This document shows, one piece after another, positions 8,439 through 19,317 of a stretch of 22,436 nucleotides of DNA. Position numbers and translations under genes: made by a program. The notes under the pieces are model-generated. The model was not told the DNA's origin. It searched no databases and saw only the letters and a program-made list of their open reading frames with translations. Each line of letters starts with the position of its first letter. The stretch's first letter is position 1. Origin of the DNA: Chromera velia (Eukaryota; Sar; Chromeraceae); the NCBI GenBank assembly GCA_018398765.1, contig JAHBMJ010002128.1, forward strand, positions 1 through 22,436. The letters are read 5' to 3'.

Positions 8439-11400
8439 ATGGACCCCTTCTCCCTCTTAAGAGGGGAGATGGGGGGGGGAACAACCCGTCACGCCGTCAG
8501 TCCGGTTGCAGGGGACAATTCCTTCGAGAACGGCGGAGGACAAAGCCCTCCCCCAGAGGTGTACCTCACAAAGAACCGAAGGTCTCTTCTCAGCTCCATC
8601 ACCCTCAAGCAAGTACCTGCAGGTAAGACGTGATCCTGGAAGAAAGAATGTTTCCCGCTCTCACCACCTTGTATGTATTTTACCAGATTGGCACCCTCTG
8701 CTGTAGCTAGCACTGCAAACTCGAACGTTCTCGTGTGTCTGTCTGCCTGCAGAGACCTGGTTGCCGATGCCCAAACAGAGCCCTCCCTGCCAGTCCGGTT
8801 TTTGGGGTCAGTCTCTCTCTGTCACACACACGCTCACTCACTCACTGGCCTACTCACTCACCCACTCACTCACTCACTCACCCACTCACCCACTCACTCA
8901 CTCACTCACTCACCCACTCACTCACTCACTCACTCACCCACTCACCCACTCACTCACTCACTCACTCACTCACCCACTCACCCACTCACTCACCCACTCA
9001 CTCACTCACTCACTCACTCACCCACTCACTCACTCACTCACTCACTCACCCACTCACTCACTCACTCACTCACCCACTCACTCACTCACTCACTCACCCA
9101 CTCACTCACTCAGCCACTCACTCACTCACTCACTCACTCACTCACTCACTCACTCACTCACTCAGCCACTCACTCACTCACTCACTCACTCACTCACTCA
9201 CCCACTCACTCACTCACTCAAACACTCACCCACTCACTCACTCACTCACTCACCCACTCACTCACTCACTCACTCGCTCACTCTCGTTCGCGACTTCACG
9301 CACTTTCCCCATTTCTTCGGCCGCTTTCTCATCTAAATTCAGAAAGAAACGCTCCAGAGATGCATATGAGGCTGTACTGCAGGACAAGAGAGTGTCTATT
9401 CGTACGTCACCTTCTCCCCTGAATGTGTTCTCTTCTTTCTCTGCAGAAGTACACGAACCAGAACTCGGAGAAGAGCTGGAGGCCTTCATCAAGGCAAAGC
9501 GCAATGACATCAACCAACAGCACCCATGCAAACTGCATCTGCTGAGCACCGAAGAGACGAATCCCGTGCATAGCGTTAGGTTTTCCCCGAACTGCAAGTC
9601 TCTAGCCTGCATCTGTGCGGGGTCCTTTATGGACTCTGGACGACTTCTCATTTATGACATCACGCCCTCGGGGGGCGAACGCACGGAGACCCTTGCTCCG
9701 CTGGTTGAATGGACTCCCAGGGAGGAAAAAGTTGGCAGTGAGAAACATTTCGTCAACCTTTTCTTCGTTGACTGGGATCAAGAACACGGGGACTTTGTCG
9801 CAGTGGCGGGGGTGTTGGTGGTCGATGAGGTTTTTCAGTACGTGAGGTGTTTCCTCATTCATTCAGAAAGTGGTGCCTGTCTGTGGAAGTTTGGGGGTTT
9901 GGGGGAAGAACACGTGGCGGGGGATTTGCATTTGTGCCTCAATCACAACGCACAGGCATTGGCTCTGGGTATCAGTTCCCTCAAAGGGGTTTCTCCTAAG
10001 GTCTACCTGTTTAATTTAGTCAGGTGGGCAGACCTAGCTTGCATCCTTTGTGTCAGATTTTTCTGCAGTTTGCTCCTTTGAAGGATCGCAAGTGCTCTGT
10101 ATGTTTCCTTGTGCTCTTTTGTTGCTGTGTGAGTCTCCCCTTGAGCTGTCAGATGTTTTTTCTCCCTCTCCTTTTCGCCCCTTCCTCTGTTCTTTTCTGC
10201 TCTAGCTCTCTTTTCGCTTTTGTGACCCCACCACTGTCTTCCTTTTCCTCTTCCTTCTGCGCTTCTTGCATGCATATGTCTCTTTCTTTCTCTGTCCGCA
10301 AGCACCCAAGGAGGACATGCTGTGGCCAGGCCTTTGCCTTCATACGGAATTTTTTTTCATACATTTGCTTTCATACATTTGCTCCCTCAAAAAGAATTCT
10401 GTATGAAAAAAACATTCTCTGTCCGCATGCATGCATGCAGGGACGACATGCTGTGGCCAGCCCAGGGATCCCCGACCAGGAAGCCCAGAGGGACAGCCGC
10501 ACTCGAGGGAAAACCCAATAAAACCTGGTTGCTGGGGGACGATGAGAGCATAGGGAGAATGGCGTGGGGACCCCTGGGGAGGTTGGAGTCGCAGCTTGCC
10601 ATTGCGATCGTGTCGAAGCAGGGTAAGGGACAGATCTACTTCCTTCTCCCGGAGACGGGAGAGATCCGTCTCTGCTACAATGCGCATTCGACCGCCGTAT
10701 CAAACCTCAAGTGGTTCCTTCCCCGCAGCTGGGCCTTCGACGGCGAGGCCGAGGACGACCCCGACCCAGAGAGATGCGCTTCTCTGGACACGACAGGGGA
10801 TTTACATGTGTTCAACCTTTATACAGGGGAGCCATCTGTGATCTTCGTTGGACATAGACCAACCCAGAGAAATAGAAGAAACGCAAAGGGAAGAGACACT
10901 CAAACCGCGCAAGTGCGCAGACAAGCAAGGAGAGGATCGGTAGCAGGCATCATTGCAAAAAAGGGGGCAGAGGCTTTTGACTATGCTGACTCTCCGCAGT
11001 CTTCACCCACTGATCTCGAAATTGACTGGCAGGGAGAGGTGGGGGGCTCTCGACCGTTGGTGGTTGCCAAAGTGAAAGCTCCCATTCGCACCTTCTGCCT
11101 CCACCCAGGTGGTTTGATGATCCTTTGTGGGCATTCAGATGGGGGGGTTCGGATGTTCGATGCCTTCGGGGGTCAGGAGATCGGTGTCTATTACGGACAC
11201 GAGCACAATTCCCGGATCCAGAGCATCGACTGGTCCAGGCAAGATACGCATCTCTGCAGTCTTTCTGCTTCTCCCTCCGAGTACGGTGTTGTTCACGTAT
11301 ACCCCACCACCATCTTCGAGACCCCTCCATTCGAATACATCTTCAAACCCGCAGACCGCGAGAAATGCTCCCAAATTTCAAGCCCAGCCATTGACAGGCC

Positions 11401-13118
11401 AAATACTGAAATGAGTGCCAGTGGGAAAAGGTTCCTCTTTCGCAAGAGAACCACCCAAACAATTCCACGGTTGTCAAATGCGACTGTGGTGCGGAACAAC
11501 GCGTCTGTCTTGAATCCCCGAGGGACTAACGTGAGCAATCCCAACATTCCGGATTTGACTTCCCTCATGCAGCAACAGCAGGGCGACCAATCCCCTCTTC
11601 CAGGAATGCCCGTCACTGAGCCAGACTCAGAAGCAGCAGATGCCGCCGCAGCAGACCAAGACGACTTCTATGAGCCCATTTTGAATTGGGCCATTTCCTC
11701 CGATGGAATTTTTGTTGCATGTGGGCATCGGGGAGGAAGTGTGAGCATCACCAACATGCATAGGGCAGAGGAGGTCCAAACAGAAGCAACCACATGGTTT
11801 CATTGTGCTGGAAAGGCGTCATCCGGTACGCACTTCTTTTTAGACTTTGCAGGGCCAGAAGGCGACCAGCGTCTCGCAGTCGCGGCGTATGGGGGAGGGG
11901 AGGTCGAGATGATTGACGCGGAGGACCGGGTGTTTTTGTGGAATTCGAAGGACCCAAAAGCAAACTCAGAAAAAGCAAGTAGTGGGGGTTTCTCTGAAGT
12001 CGGGAGGGATGAGACGCTGGAAGATACTATAAGGCGATTGGAAACGGAAGGGGCGGGGGGGGAGAAGCTGACTTTACCGCACACTGGAAGCAGAGCACTC
12101 AACACACCAAAATCTGGAGGGGGTACGGAAACGGAGCATTCAGGTGTGAAATTGAGTTTGATTAGGTCGCTGTGTTTTAGCAGTGGTGCGAACGTGATTT
12201 GCGTTTCCCACGGTCCGAGTGACTCAAGCGATGTCACCGCTTTAGACAGCTGGACTGGTATGCAGCTGTGGACTTTGAGGGATCGTGTCGCCCCTGGCGC
12301 TTTCCCAACTAGGATCATAGCATGTTTAACATTTTCGAGTGAAGACGACATGTTTGCTGTCGCGGGTGCTGGGGACGATGCGCCGTTTGCGGCACAGAAT
12401 CTGGAGACGCAGTACAAGAACAGTGCGCTGGATGTGAAACACGCAGTAACCACTCCGAACATTTTCATTTATTCAGGTGAAATCACACCCGGGTCCCCTG
12501 ACGCTAGGTCGAACACCAGCATGGTGTCAGAGGGGGAAGACTTTTTTGTTTTGCGAGAATCTTCAAAGCACCGCCAGGGGATCTTGGTCCAATGCGTTGC
12601 CTTTACACCGAACGGAAGAGCGCTAGCATGTGGGGGGGAGGGTATTGACGGTGTGGTTTTGGTCGACCCGTACGAGGACCACATTCTCTTGATGCACTTT
12701 AATCAACTTCGAGCAGCCTGCTCGTTCATAACTTTCCATCCGGATCCTCACACGGACTTTCAAATGGCATGCGCGTTCACTTCAGAAAACGTTGTTGGAA
12801 TGTTTACGTGGGGAGAGGAGGGGGGTCTTGAAAGGGCGGGCACCGAAGAGGGGTTGTGGCAAGAGGATGGAATCTATAGGGAGCAGTCAGGGTCAGCAAG
12901 CGGAGGGGGGGGACGAAGTTCGAAGAGGGCGCAGGACACGACAGACTTTTTTCCGGGGAAGGGCCCCGCGTTTTTTTGTGCGAACCCGAACGTCGTCCTC
13001 TTTGTCAACGATGAAGCGTCCTCAATCTGCTACAGGTGTGTGTGTACAAATATATCAATGTGTATGCAAAGACGAATTTGTTGATTTGTGGTCGTGTGTG
13101 TGTATGTGTTTGTGTGTC

Positions 13119-13155
<37 letters not shown>

Positions 13156-16100
13156 CGGACAGTGCGTGCATCAGTAGATAGAAGAAAAAACATGTATTTA
13201 TATTGTATGTGTGTGTGTGAGTGTATGTGTGCTTGCGATCGCTTGCGATAGCGCTTGCATTTGTAGATGCGCGTATAGATAGACGGCATTCCTGATTGAA
13301 TGTCGGACTGAGTTACATAGAAATAGTCTACCTCTACTCCATTCATGCAATGAGTGCCGATGTACCTGTCTGCATCTTTCCTGCATCTATTCATGTGACC
13401 CTGCAGATATTACGGACACATCGAGAACGTGGACAGTCTGACCAAGTCTGTCTATTCGTTCGTTGTCTGTAAGGCCGCGCATGAATCGTTTCCCATCACA
13501 TCTATACTTAAACACGCCAAGAAGAGACTCTACGTCGGTCGAATCAAGGGGGGCACTTTATTGCACATCGCGCTGGCAGGGCTGGATACCCAGTCGACAG
13601 CATTTTCGACTGACGACGTTAAGAAGATCATCGATGCCGAGCCCCTCAACTGCATTGTTGCTGCTGGGGACCTCACGGAGAAGAACTCCGACCCTCTGAC
13701 CCCACTCCACAAATGCATTTCAAAAGAGTACTTCTCCCTCAGTCTCTTCATGCTCGATGCATTGAAGGGAGTCGCCAACGGAAAGCTACCACCTCAACCA
13801 GTCCCGCCATACACACACAGGATTCTTCAGTTGCAGCGGTCAGTGAGTTACTGGGCGGTTGGGGGGGTAGGTCATTCAAATCTGTAGCGAAGCTTCAAGT
13901 GAAAAAAAATGCTTGACCAAAACATGCTAGAGAGACCGCCGTGGACCTTAAGATGGATCACTTTCTACACGTGGATACTTGAAAAAGACGCGAAAGAACA
14001 GCGCTCAAAGGAGACGACGACAGATTTCCTTTCTGCTCTCTTGCCTTTTTTTCTTTCTCACGATTTATCATCATGGATGGGGGGATCTCAGCGGACAAGA
14101 ATCACCTATCCAAGGCAGCAAACCCACAAAAGCTTGTGCGTGCGTGCGTATGCGTGTGTGTGTGCTGCAGACTTGCGCTAGCAGACACCACAGAGGCCAT
14201 TATCCGCAACCACTCGGACTATGTGGAAGTGGCTGCGTTGTGTCTCTCTCGCCTAGTGTCGACGCCTCAGGGCATCCTGAAGGGGTACATCAGGTCAACC
14301 CGCACGATTGCCTTCACAATATCGAAAAAAGCCGTGCTGACACCTGCTGTTCGGGACTCCCTTGTGGAGAGCAACGAAAACTTGTCAGTCCAGTCAGTCA
14401 GTTGGTCAGTCAGTCAGGGAGTGGTTGGTCGGTCGATAAGTCAGCCAAGGAGTCAGTCAGTTGGTCAGTCGGTGACGCAGCGAGTCAGTTAGAGGGCCGG
14501 CCTGCCAATCTTTGAGGCAGGCGGTCCGGTAGATAGAAAGACAGGTTGTCAATCTGCTAGGCAGCTAGTATCTTTGAAGGCAGAGAAAACCGAGCTAACA
14601 AAGGAATAAAAAACATCAGTCTCCTTCGCTTCCTGTGTCCTTTTCTTGTTCCCTTCTTCGTTCCCTCCTCCTCTCGTTCTTTCCTTATTTTCCTCGTTGC
14701 CTCTTTCTTGTCCATCTTTCTGTCTTCATTTTTCGGTACCGGCCTACCCATGTTTGCTCTCTTTTCCTCTAATTTGTCGCCTCTCAAATTCGATTGAAGA
14801 AACGAATCAATGAAAATGGAAGATGTAAGCAACAGCGTGCTTTCAATCCAAACGTGAATTGGCTATTGCAGTGACTTAGAGGGCGCTGAACCTTTGACCT
14901 ACCACGAGCCGGAGGACCCTTCTGTGAAGTCCGCAAGGTGCCCTTCCTGGGTGCTGGATAAGGACAACACCCAGGGAGTCGATCTGACGGTTTGCGTTAT
15001 CTACCCTCCCTCAAATGACCTCCTCGATGCCATTGCAAGCAGCAGACACCCGGCGCTCATCTACCACCCTGCCTTCAAGGCAACTCTCCAGTTCGCCTGG
15101 ATAACATATGGGCAGTTCTATGCGTGGATGGAGCTGGTCATCATGCTCTCGTATATCGCACTCTACGTCATGTGGGGCACACTGCTGCTCGGGTGCCCGC
15201 AGGCTTACGACATCCGGGACCCTCCGGACTATCCCGAAAAGCTCAACCCGTCTCCTCTGACTTTAAGTGGGGACACAATGCAAGGCGCAGCGTTGTTTTG
15301 TCCATCGCTTTCATCTCCCGAGAGCGCCAGCAGCTTTGTGGCGTACAAATGCGTCCTCTGGATTGCTCTTTTTGGTGGAACCACCTTCTACCTAATGCAT
15401 GAGATCTTGGAGGGACGGCAGCCTGAGATGGGTCTGTTCGAGAACATCGCTGACCATCTGTCGGACGTTTTTAACCTTCTCGATCTGACGTGCGTCTGTG
15501 GGACGTATTTTCTCGTGGCCTCCGATATGGCCATTTCGGGGCCGAGGTTCGCCCAAGTGTCTGAAAACCCGACAGACGAAAATTTTCGGAACGCGGTGGG
15601 TCCCTCGAACTGGCAGGTCATCTACTGGGCGGCCTTCATCCTGCTCCTCCACTTCTTGAGGCTGAACGACAAGTACAGAGCCTGGTCGATGCTTGGAACG
15701 TCAGTCAGTTGTACTAAAAGTTTAAACCAAGCCAGGCACGATCAGAGTATCACCAAGATCTTTCTGTTGGATCAGGAAGCACACAGATTTATCACCGCTG
15801 CTAAAATACTTACAGAGAAACAAAATTCCTTTTTCAAGATGTTTGAGCCCTCTCGACTCCCCTTCCCAACCCACCTTTGTTCGTTACTCCGGATCCTTCC
15901 CCCCGAGCCCCCCCCCTCTGTGCCTCCATCTCCCAGTCCGTCCGCTTCTTTGCCCATCCGCCCGTCTCTTCTTCTGTCCGTCGATTTTTCTGTCTGTCGG
16001 TCTGTCTGTATGTTGGAAGGAAGAAGGACCTCCCTGTAGCTGTACCCACCCATGGGAGCAGACACTGAGCTAAGATGTTGAAATTAGTGAGATCCAAGAA

Positions 16101-18611
16101 AGATGCTGGCGTCCTTTTCTCCTTCCTGCCTTTTTTCCTTCATTTCTTCCTTCCTTCCTTGCTTCCCTCTTTGCTCAACTATATCCACATTGCGTTGTCT
16201 TTCCACCTCCACAATCCTCGCTTTCTTGCTGTTTTTTTCACCGTTCTGCTTTTCCTCTAGTTTTCTCCTCCTTTCGCCCTCTCAACTTCCTTTTACGTTT
16301 CCCCTCCAGTCTTCATCTCTATATGTCGCTCATGCTTCATTGCTTTGAATTCCGATTGTGCAGATACGTGAAGGCGATTATCGAGATTCTGCAGGACGTC
16401 TCTGCTTTTCTCTTTCTCGCCTTCAGTCTGCTGATCGGTTTTGGAGTTGTGATCTTTTGGATCTACAATGGGTCCTCGTTCGCAGACAACCACACAACGG
16501 GAGTAGGAATGCTCTACTTTCCGCTCTCTCTTCTCCCTTCGGTCAGCTCTCTTCCGTGCAAGCACGGCCGCCTGCCTGGCTGCGCACTGGGTGACACCTG
16601 TGCGCCTCTCCCTGTCTGTGTCTGCATTTGTATCTGTGTGAGCGCGCCCTTGCTCCCCCCAGAGGTTTTCTGCAAGGAAAAAGGGGTCCGGGTGGTCGGT
16701 GGGATATGCCCCGAACATGAGCATGCGAAAATCTCTCATGCAGGGGTACACTTGGCTTTGACTTGTGGAGATCGATTTGCAGAGCTTGTTTTCCTCGATG
16801 GCTAAGGAGCGAGTGCACCAAATATTTGGCTCTATCTATGAATACCTCAATGTCGTCGTTGTGCGCAACGAGTCACGAACACATTCGAAGGCTCGATCAA
16901 GAACCTTTGATTGAAATTTGGATGTTTGCAGTTCCTAGCCTCCTTCACCATCGGCATGTTGGGTGACAGCACAACAACTGGTTTCGCCCAGCTGAACCAA
17001 TTGCCGTCTCCTCTGATTGCCGCGATCCTAGTCCTCTTCCTGGTCATCAACGTGGTGATTATGAACTCTATGATCGCGCTGGTGATGGACTCCTGGGTCC
17101 GGGTGACCAGTCAGAAGGAGCTGAACACTCTCACGTCAGTTAATTGACAGAGAGAGGGTCGGGGGGTCAAATTAGACTACTGCTGTTTCAGTGTCTTTCA
17201 GCAATAACAGTGTGCAGTCAGACTCAACGGAAAATAATTCAAATAAACGGACATTCAGCTGAAAGGAACGATCGACTGATTGATTTCTCTTACGTCAACA
17301 AATTGGGGGGAAGTTCGAATGGAGGGACAACGGTTTCTGATTTCTTGCTCAGCGTCTCTCGCTGTGTTCGCTTCACTCCGGTCTTCTCCTTCTCATTCTG
17401 ACTTCTTTTCTAGAATCAGGGTCTCCAACTGAACGAATGCTTAATTGCCGTCTGGCTAGATGAGACCCTGTCCTCGTGTGCAAAGAGAGAGAGCGTCCCC
17501 CGTTTTGTTTTTGTCTGCGTGCAGAGAAAGGGGTCAAGTTCTTCGGAACATCCGAACTTTCTGGTTTGCCGATAAGGAGACCATCCCCCCCCACTACCTT
17601 ATTTGGGCAGCGGAGGTACCCCCCCTGAAGTTCCTCAGCAGAGGCGCGACGTATACGAATTCAATGGAGGCTACAGAGCAGACGCTCCAGCGACTGGTCA
17701 GAAAAGTGGACGCATTGATCCCGGAGGTCGCAAGTCTCCAGGAGAAACTAGCGTCAGGGCACCGTGCCCGCTTTGGGTGTGGGCGAGGAGAAGACACGGA
17801 CGGAGAGAACGGCGGTCACCCGAAATTCTTCAGACGCAGGTCCACAGCACTCGCACTTGACAATCCAGCTGCCGGCCCGGCAGTGAAGGAATTCAAGCGC
17901 CGCCAGTCCTTTTTGAGCAACGGAATGACTCCTTCAAAAATGGCTCATCCGCTTGCAAGGCAAAATACCGTGCAACAGCTTCAGGAAAGGCTTCAAGAGC
18001 CGTTGGCAAGTGATAAAGGGGAATCCAGAAGGCGGAGGGAGAGGCAAGATAGTGGTCGAAATAAACTGAACCGACAGACATCCAGAATATCAGAAGCGCC
18101 TCCTTCGCCTTCAAGGGAGAAGAGGGAAAAATTTTGGAGGCAGGCATCGAAGCACTCTGGAGCCTCATTTGCCACCTCTCCGAGGCCTGACCGCCGCAAA
18201 ATCTCCCCCCGTCCCGATAACGACTCAGGGGAACAATTCATGCCCATACTGGGGCGCCTCCCCGTCCCTAGATCTTCGAGGAACAATCAGGACGCTGCCC
18301 CCGCGGCCCCCACACAGCTTCCCCAACCTACCCAGAGATCTCAGCCGCCTCCGCCACCCCCCCAACCAGCTCCAACGGCACCAACAGCACCTCCTGCCGC
18401 TCCTGCACAGGGTGGAAGGGAGGGGGGACGAGCGGCAGAAGGGGGAGGAGGAGGAGGAGGAGCACGACCACAACCGCCAGCCGCCGACCCATCAAACCCC
18501 CTCGCAGCTTTCACGGCCGCCCTCGAGCTACTGCAGCTTCAGTTGGATGAGACAGCAGCAGCAGCGGACACAGAAGATCATAACGGCCCGGGAAGGGGTG
18601 GGGTTACTTAG
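8439..18611 (+). CDS. WD40-ankyrin-TRPV-like cation channel fusion, ten exons
   Basis: My exon model is 8439-8622, 8753-8806, 9447-10023, 10441-13035, 13407-13838, 14171-14383, 14872-15699, 16364-16541, 16932-17134 and 17525-18611: 6,351 nt, 2,116 residues. Phases agree at every junction (1, 1, 2, 2, 2, 2, 2, 0, 2) and every acceptor is TGCAG. The start has good context (GCCATGG) and an in-frame TGA upstream at 8304. From N to C the protein has a WD40-like region, an ankyrin-like region, helices S1-S6 with filter TIGMLGD, a helical segment and a disordered tail ending at TAG 18609. It is probably a membrane cation channel with a large cytoplasmic sensing or scaffold domain. Family knowledge says TRPV channels pass Ca2+ and carry N-terminal ankyrins; the WD40 addition is unusual. 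The exon 8 end is least certain: a donor at 16503 (GTAGGA) also keeps frame and gives 2,103 residues. The exact function and ligand are unknown. Confidence 0.85.
8833..9283. repeat. CACT/CACC minisatellite within intron 2
   Basis: About 450 bp of tandem ACTC units with frequent CCCA interruptions, giving a loose 8-20-bp higher-order pattern. It fills most of intron 2 (8807-9446) of the channel gene. It has no stop codon in any plus-strand frame and so creates Thr-His-Ser-Leu/Pro open frames that are not genes. Confidence 0.93.
9447..13035 (+). other. WD40-like propeller region (exons 3-4)
   Basis: Residues about 80-1135 contain repeated beta-strand units of WD40 type: HSVRFSPNCKSLACI then GRLLIYDI; AVSNLKWFLP then TTGDLHVFNLYTGE; IRTFCLHPGGLMILCGHSDG then GVRMFDAFGG; LNWAISSDGIFVACGHRGG; IRSLCFSSGANVICVS then LDSWTGMQLWTL; VQCVAFTPNGRALACGGEG. 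Most lack the exact terminal Trp-Asp but have the SPDG-like turns and the G-x-V/L-x-(I/V/L)-(Y/F/W) strands. There is enough for more than one seven-bladed propeller. Low-complexity inserts (QQQQGDQ; Ala/Asp runs near 11630; Gly-rich near 12900) separate groups of blades. The role is probably protein binding or assembly. Confidence 0.75.
10288..10460. repeat. Partial duplication of the intron 3 / exon 4 junction
   Basis: TTCTCTGTCCGCA occurs at 10288-10300 and 10415-10427. Downstream of each is a copy of GACATGCTGTGGCCAG: the 20 bases at 10310-10329 match the first 20 bases of exon 4 (10441-10460) with one mismatch. A 14-bp tandem (TTCATACATTTGCT twice) lies between at about 10357-10384. Only the downstream copy has TGCAG and keeps the frame. 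Confidence 0.75.
13095..13157. repeat. TG / AG microsatellite in intron 4
   Basis: GT-rich repeats (about 13097-13138) run into GA repeats (13139-13154). The intron itself begins GTGTGTGTGTAC right at the donor (13036), so the donor is part of a TG run. Confidence 0.85.
13407..14383 (+). other. Ankyrin-like helical region (exons 5-6)
   Basis: Exon 5 has GGTLLHIALAG (about 13550) and DPLTPLHKCISKEYFS (about 13690), which match the TPLHxA helix-turn signature of ankyrin repeats with substitutions. Exon 6 (LADTTEAIIRNHSDYVEVAA) continues as helices. TRPV channels carry ankyrin repeats in this place before S1. At most two or three repeats are recognisable, so the rest may have diverged. Confidence 0.6.
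14384..14490 (+). repeat. GTCAGT-rich run starting at the exon 6 donor
   Basis: The intron 6 donor GTCAGT at 14384 is followed by many further GTCAG units, with full GTCAGT hexamers at 14384, 14393, 14397, 14405 and 14409. Each is a copy of the donor used in other introns of this gene. The first, second and fourth are in the same codon phase. Confidence 0.75.
14872..17134 (+). other. Six-helix TRPV-like ion channel domain (exons 7-9)
   Basis: Pre-S1 HPAFKATLQFAWITYGQFY leads to S1 (about residues 1438-1458), S2 (1510-1530, YKCVLWIALFGG), S3 (1551-1573, VFNLLDLTCVCGTYFL), S4 (1599-1616, few charges), the linker LGTYVKAIIEILQDV, S5 (1640-1662, FLFLAFSLLIGFGVVIFW), pore helix with filter FLASFTIGMLGD (1688-1699) and S6 (1715-1739, ILVLFLVINVVIMNSMIALV). 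The S4-S5 linker and the TIGM-GD filter are the strongest TRPV-like marks. S4 lacks a regular Arg ladder, so strong voltage gating is unlikely. The S1-S2 loop is long and has Cys residues. Confidence 0.82.
17525..18611 (+). other. Cytoplasmic C-terminal tail (exon 10)
   Basis: The exon begins with a TRP-helix-like stretch (ERGQVLRNIRTFWFADKE), then IPPHYLIWAAEVPPLKFL, then an amphipathic helix TLQRLVRKVDALIPEVASLQ that could be a coiled coil for tetramer assembly. After that come basic, Ser/Arg-rich sequence with repeated RRQS/RRRS sites suitable for basophilic kinases, a poly-Pro run, a Gly run and a final Ala/Leu-rich helix LAAFTAALELLQLQLDE. The tail after about residue 1850 is probably disordered. 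Confidence 0.7.
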
Positions 18612-19159
18612 GCTAACAGGGAGAGTGCGGGAGGTGGGTATGAGTGACAGACAGACAGGCAGACAGAAAGACAGACAGACAGACAGAAAAAAAGGAAGAA
18701 AAAGAGAGATTGCATGGTCGTATAGACCCTAGGAGATCCACGACGGCATCTGATTGCATGTGATCGGCTTGGAAGGAATGTGGAGAGTCTGGTCACCACT
18801 CTCCATTGCGTCGCGTGCAGCGCTCGAGTTCCCAACTATGCAGGCGTACTTCTTTAACTCAAATTTGGAATGAAGTATGAAAGGAGCGGTACCTCTATCG
18901 CCTTAGAATGCAGAACGGTCGCCGGCAACTTTGATGACCCTGTACAGGACGGAACTGCAAGTTTCAACTGAATTCAAATCGGGGTACAGGACTGAACGGA
19001 CAATATTTAATTATGTTTCATTCTTCTTGAAGGGCTAAAACCTCTGCTTACGCACACCTGTACGCTTTGTTCACGCAACAGGTCCTTGTTAATGCTATTT
19101 AATTTACATATCATTTCATGTATCAGACAATTATGTCCTACAATAATATAGACTGTTAT
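18612..19159. other. 3' flank of the channel gene, no further gene seen
   Basis: It begins with a CAGA-rich microsatellite at about 18642-18690, probably in the 3' UTR. I see no AATAAA near the stop and cannot place the transcript end. The rest is non-repetitive sequence without supported coding potential. Confidence 0.5.
18642..18690. repeat. CAGA microsatellite
   Basis: Tandem GACA units with a few single-base interruptions, ending in an A-rich stretch. Confidence 0.85.
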
Positions 19160-19167
19160 AAAGTCTG
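19160..19167. repeat. Left target-site duplication AAAGTCTG
   Basis: Eight bases directly before the left inverted repeat, exactly repeated at 20661-20668. Eight-base duplications are typical of hAT transposons. Confidence 0.88.
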
Positions 19168-19317
19168 CAGAGTTGTTAAGTCCCGACAAACCTAAGTACC
19201 GAAATCCGATACCGACCCCCCGATCCGAAATTTTTCGGTACTTTCGGTACCTTTTTGGTACTTTCGGTACCGGCTTTTTTACATATTCTAAACAGGTTTT
19301 TAGAACTCTTTACAGAC

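Noticed and set aside
8833-9283. CRISPR-like array
   Set aside because: The units are contiguous 4-bp tandems without unique spacers, in a eukaryotic intron.
8673-10081. Thr-His-Ser-Leu/Pro repeat protein from the long open frames over the minisatellite
   Set aside because: All three plus frames are open because the 4-bp repeat has no stop. The flanking exon frames differ, and splicing around the repeat joins them cleanly.
16783-16930. Extra exon after the TGCAG at 16778-16782 (SLFSSMAKER...) between exons 8 and 9
   Set aside because: I found no donor that joins it in phase to the pore exon, and direct joining of exons 8 and 9 already gives a normal S5-pore-S6. A micro-exon isoform cannot be excluded.
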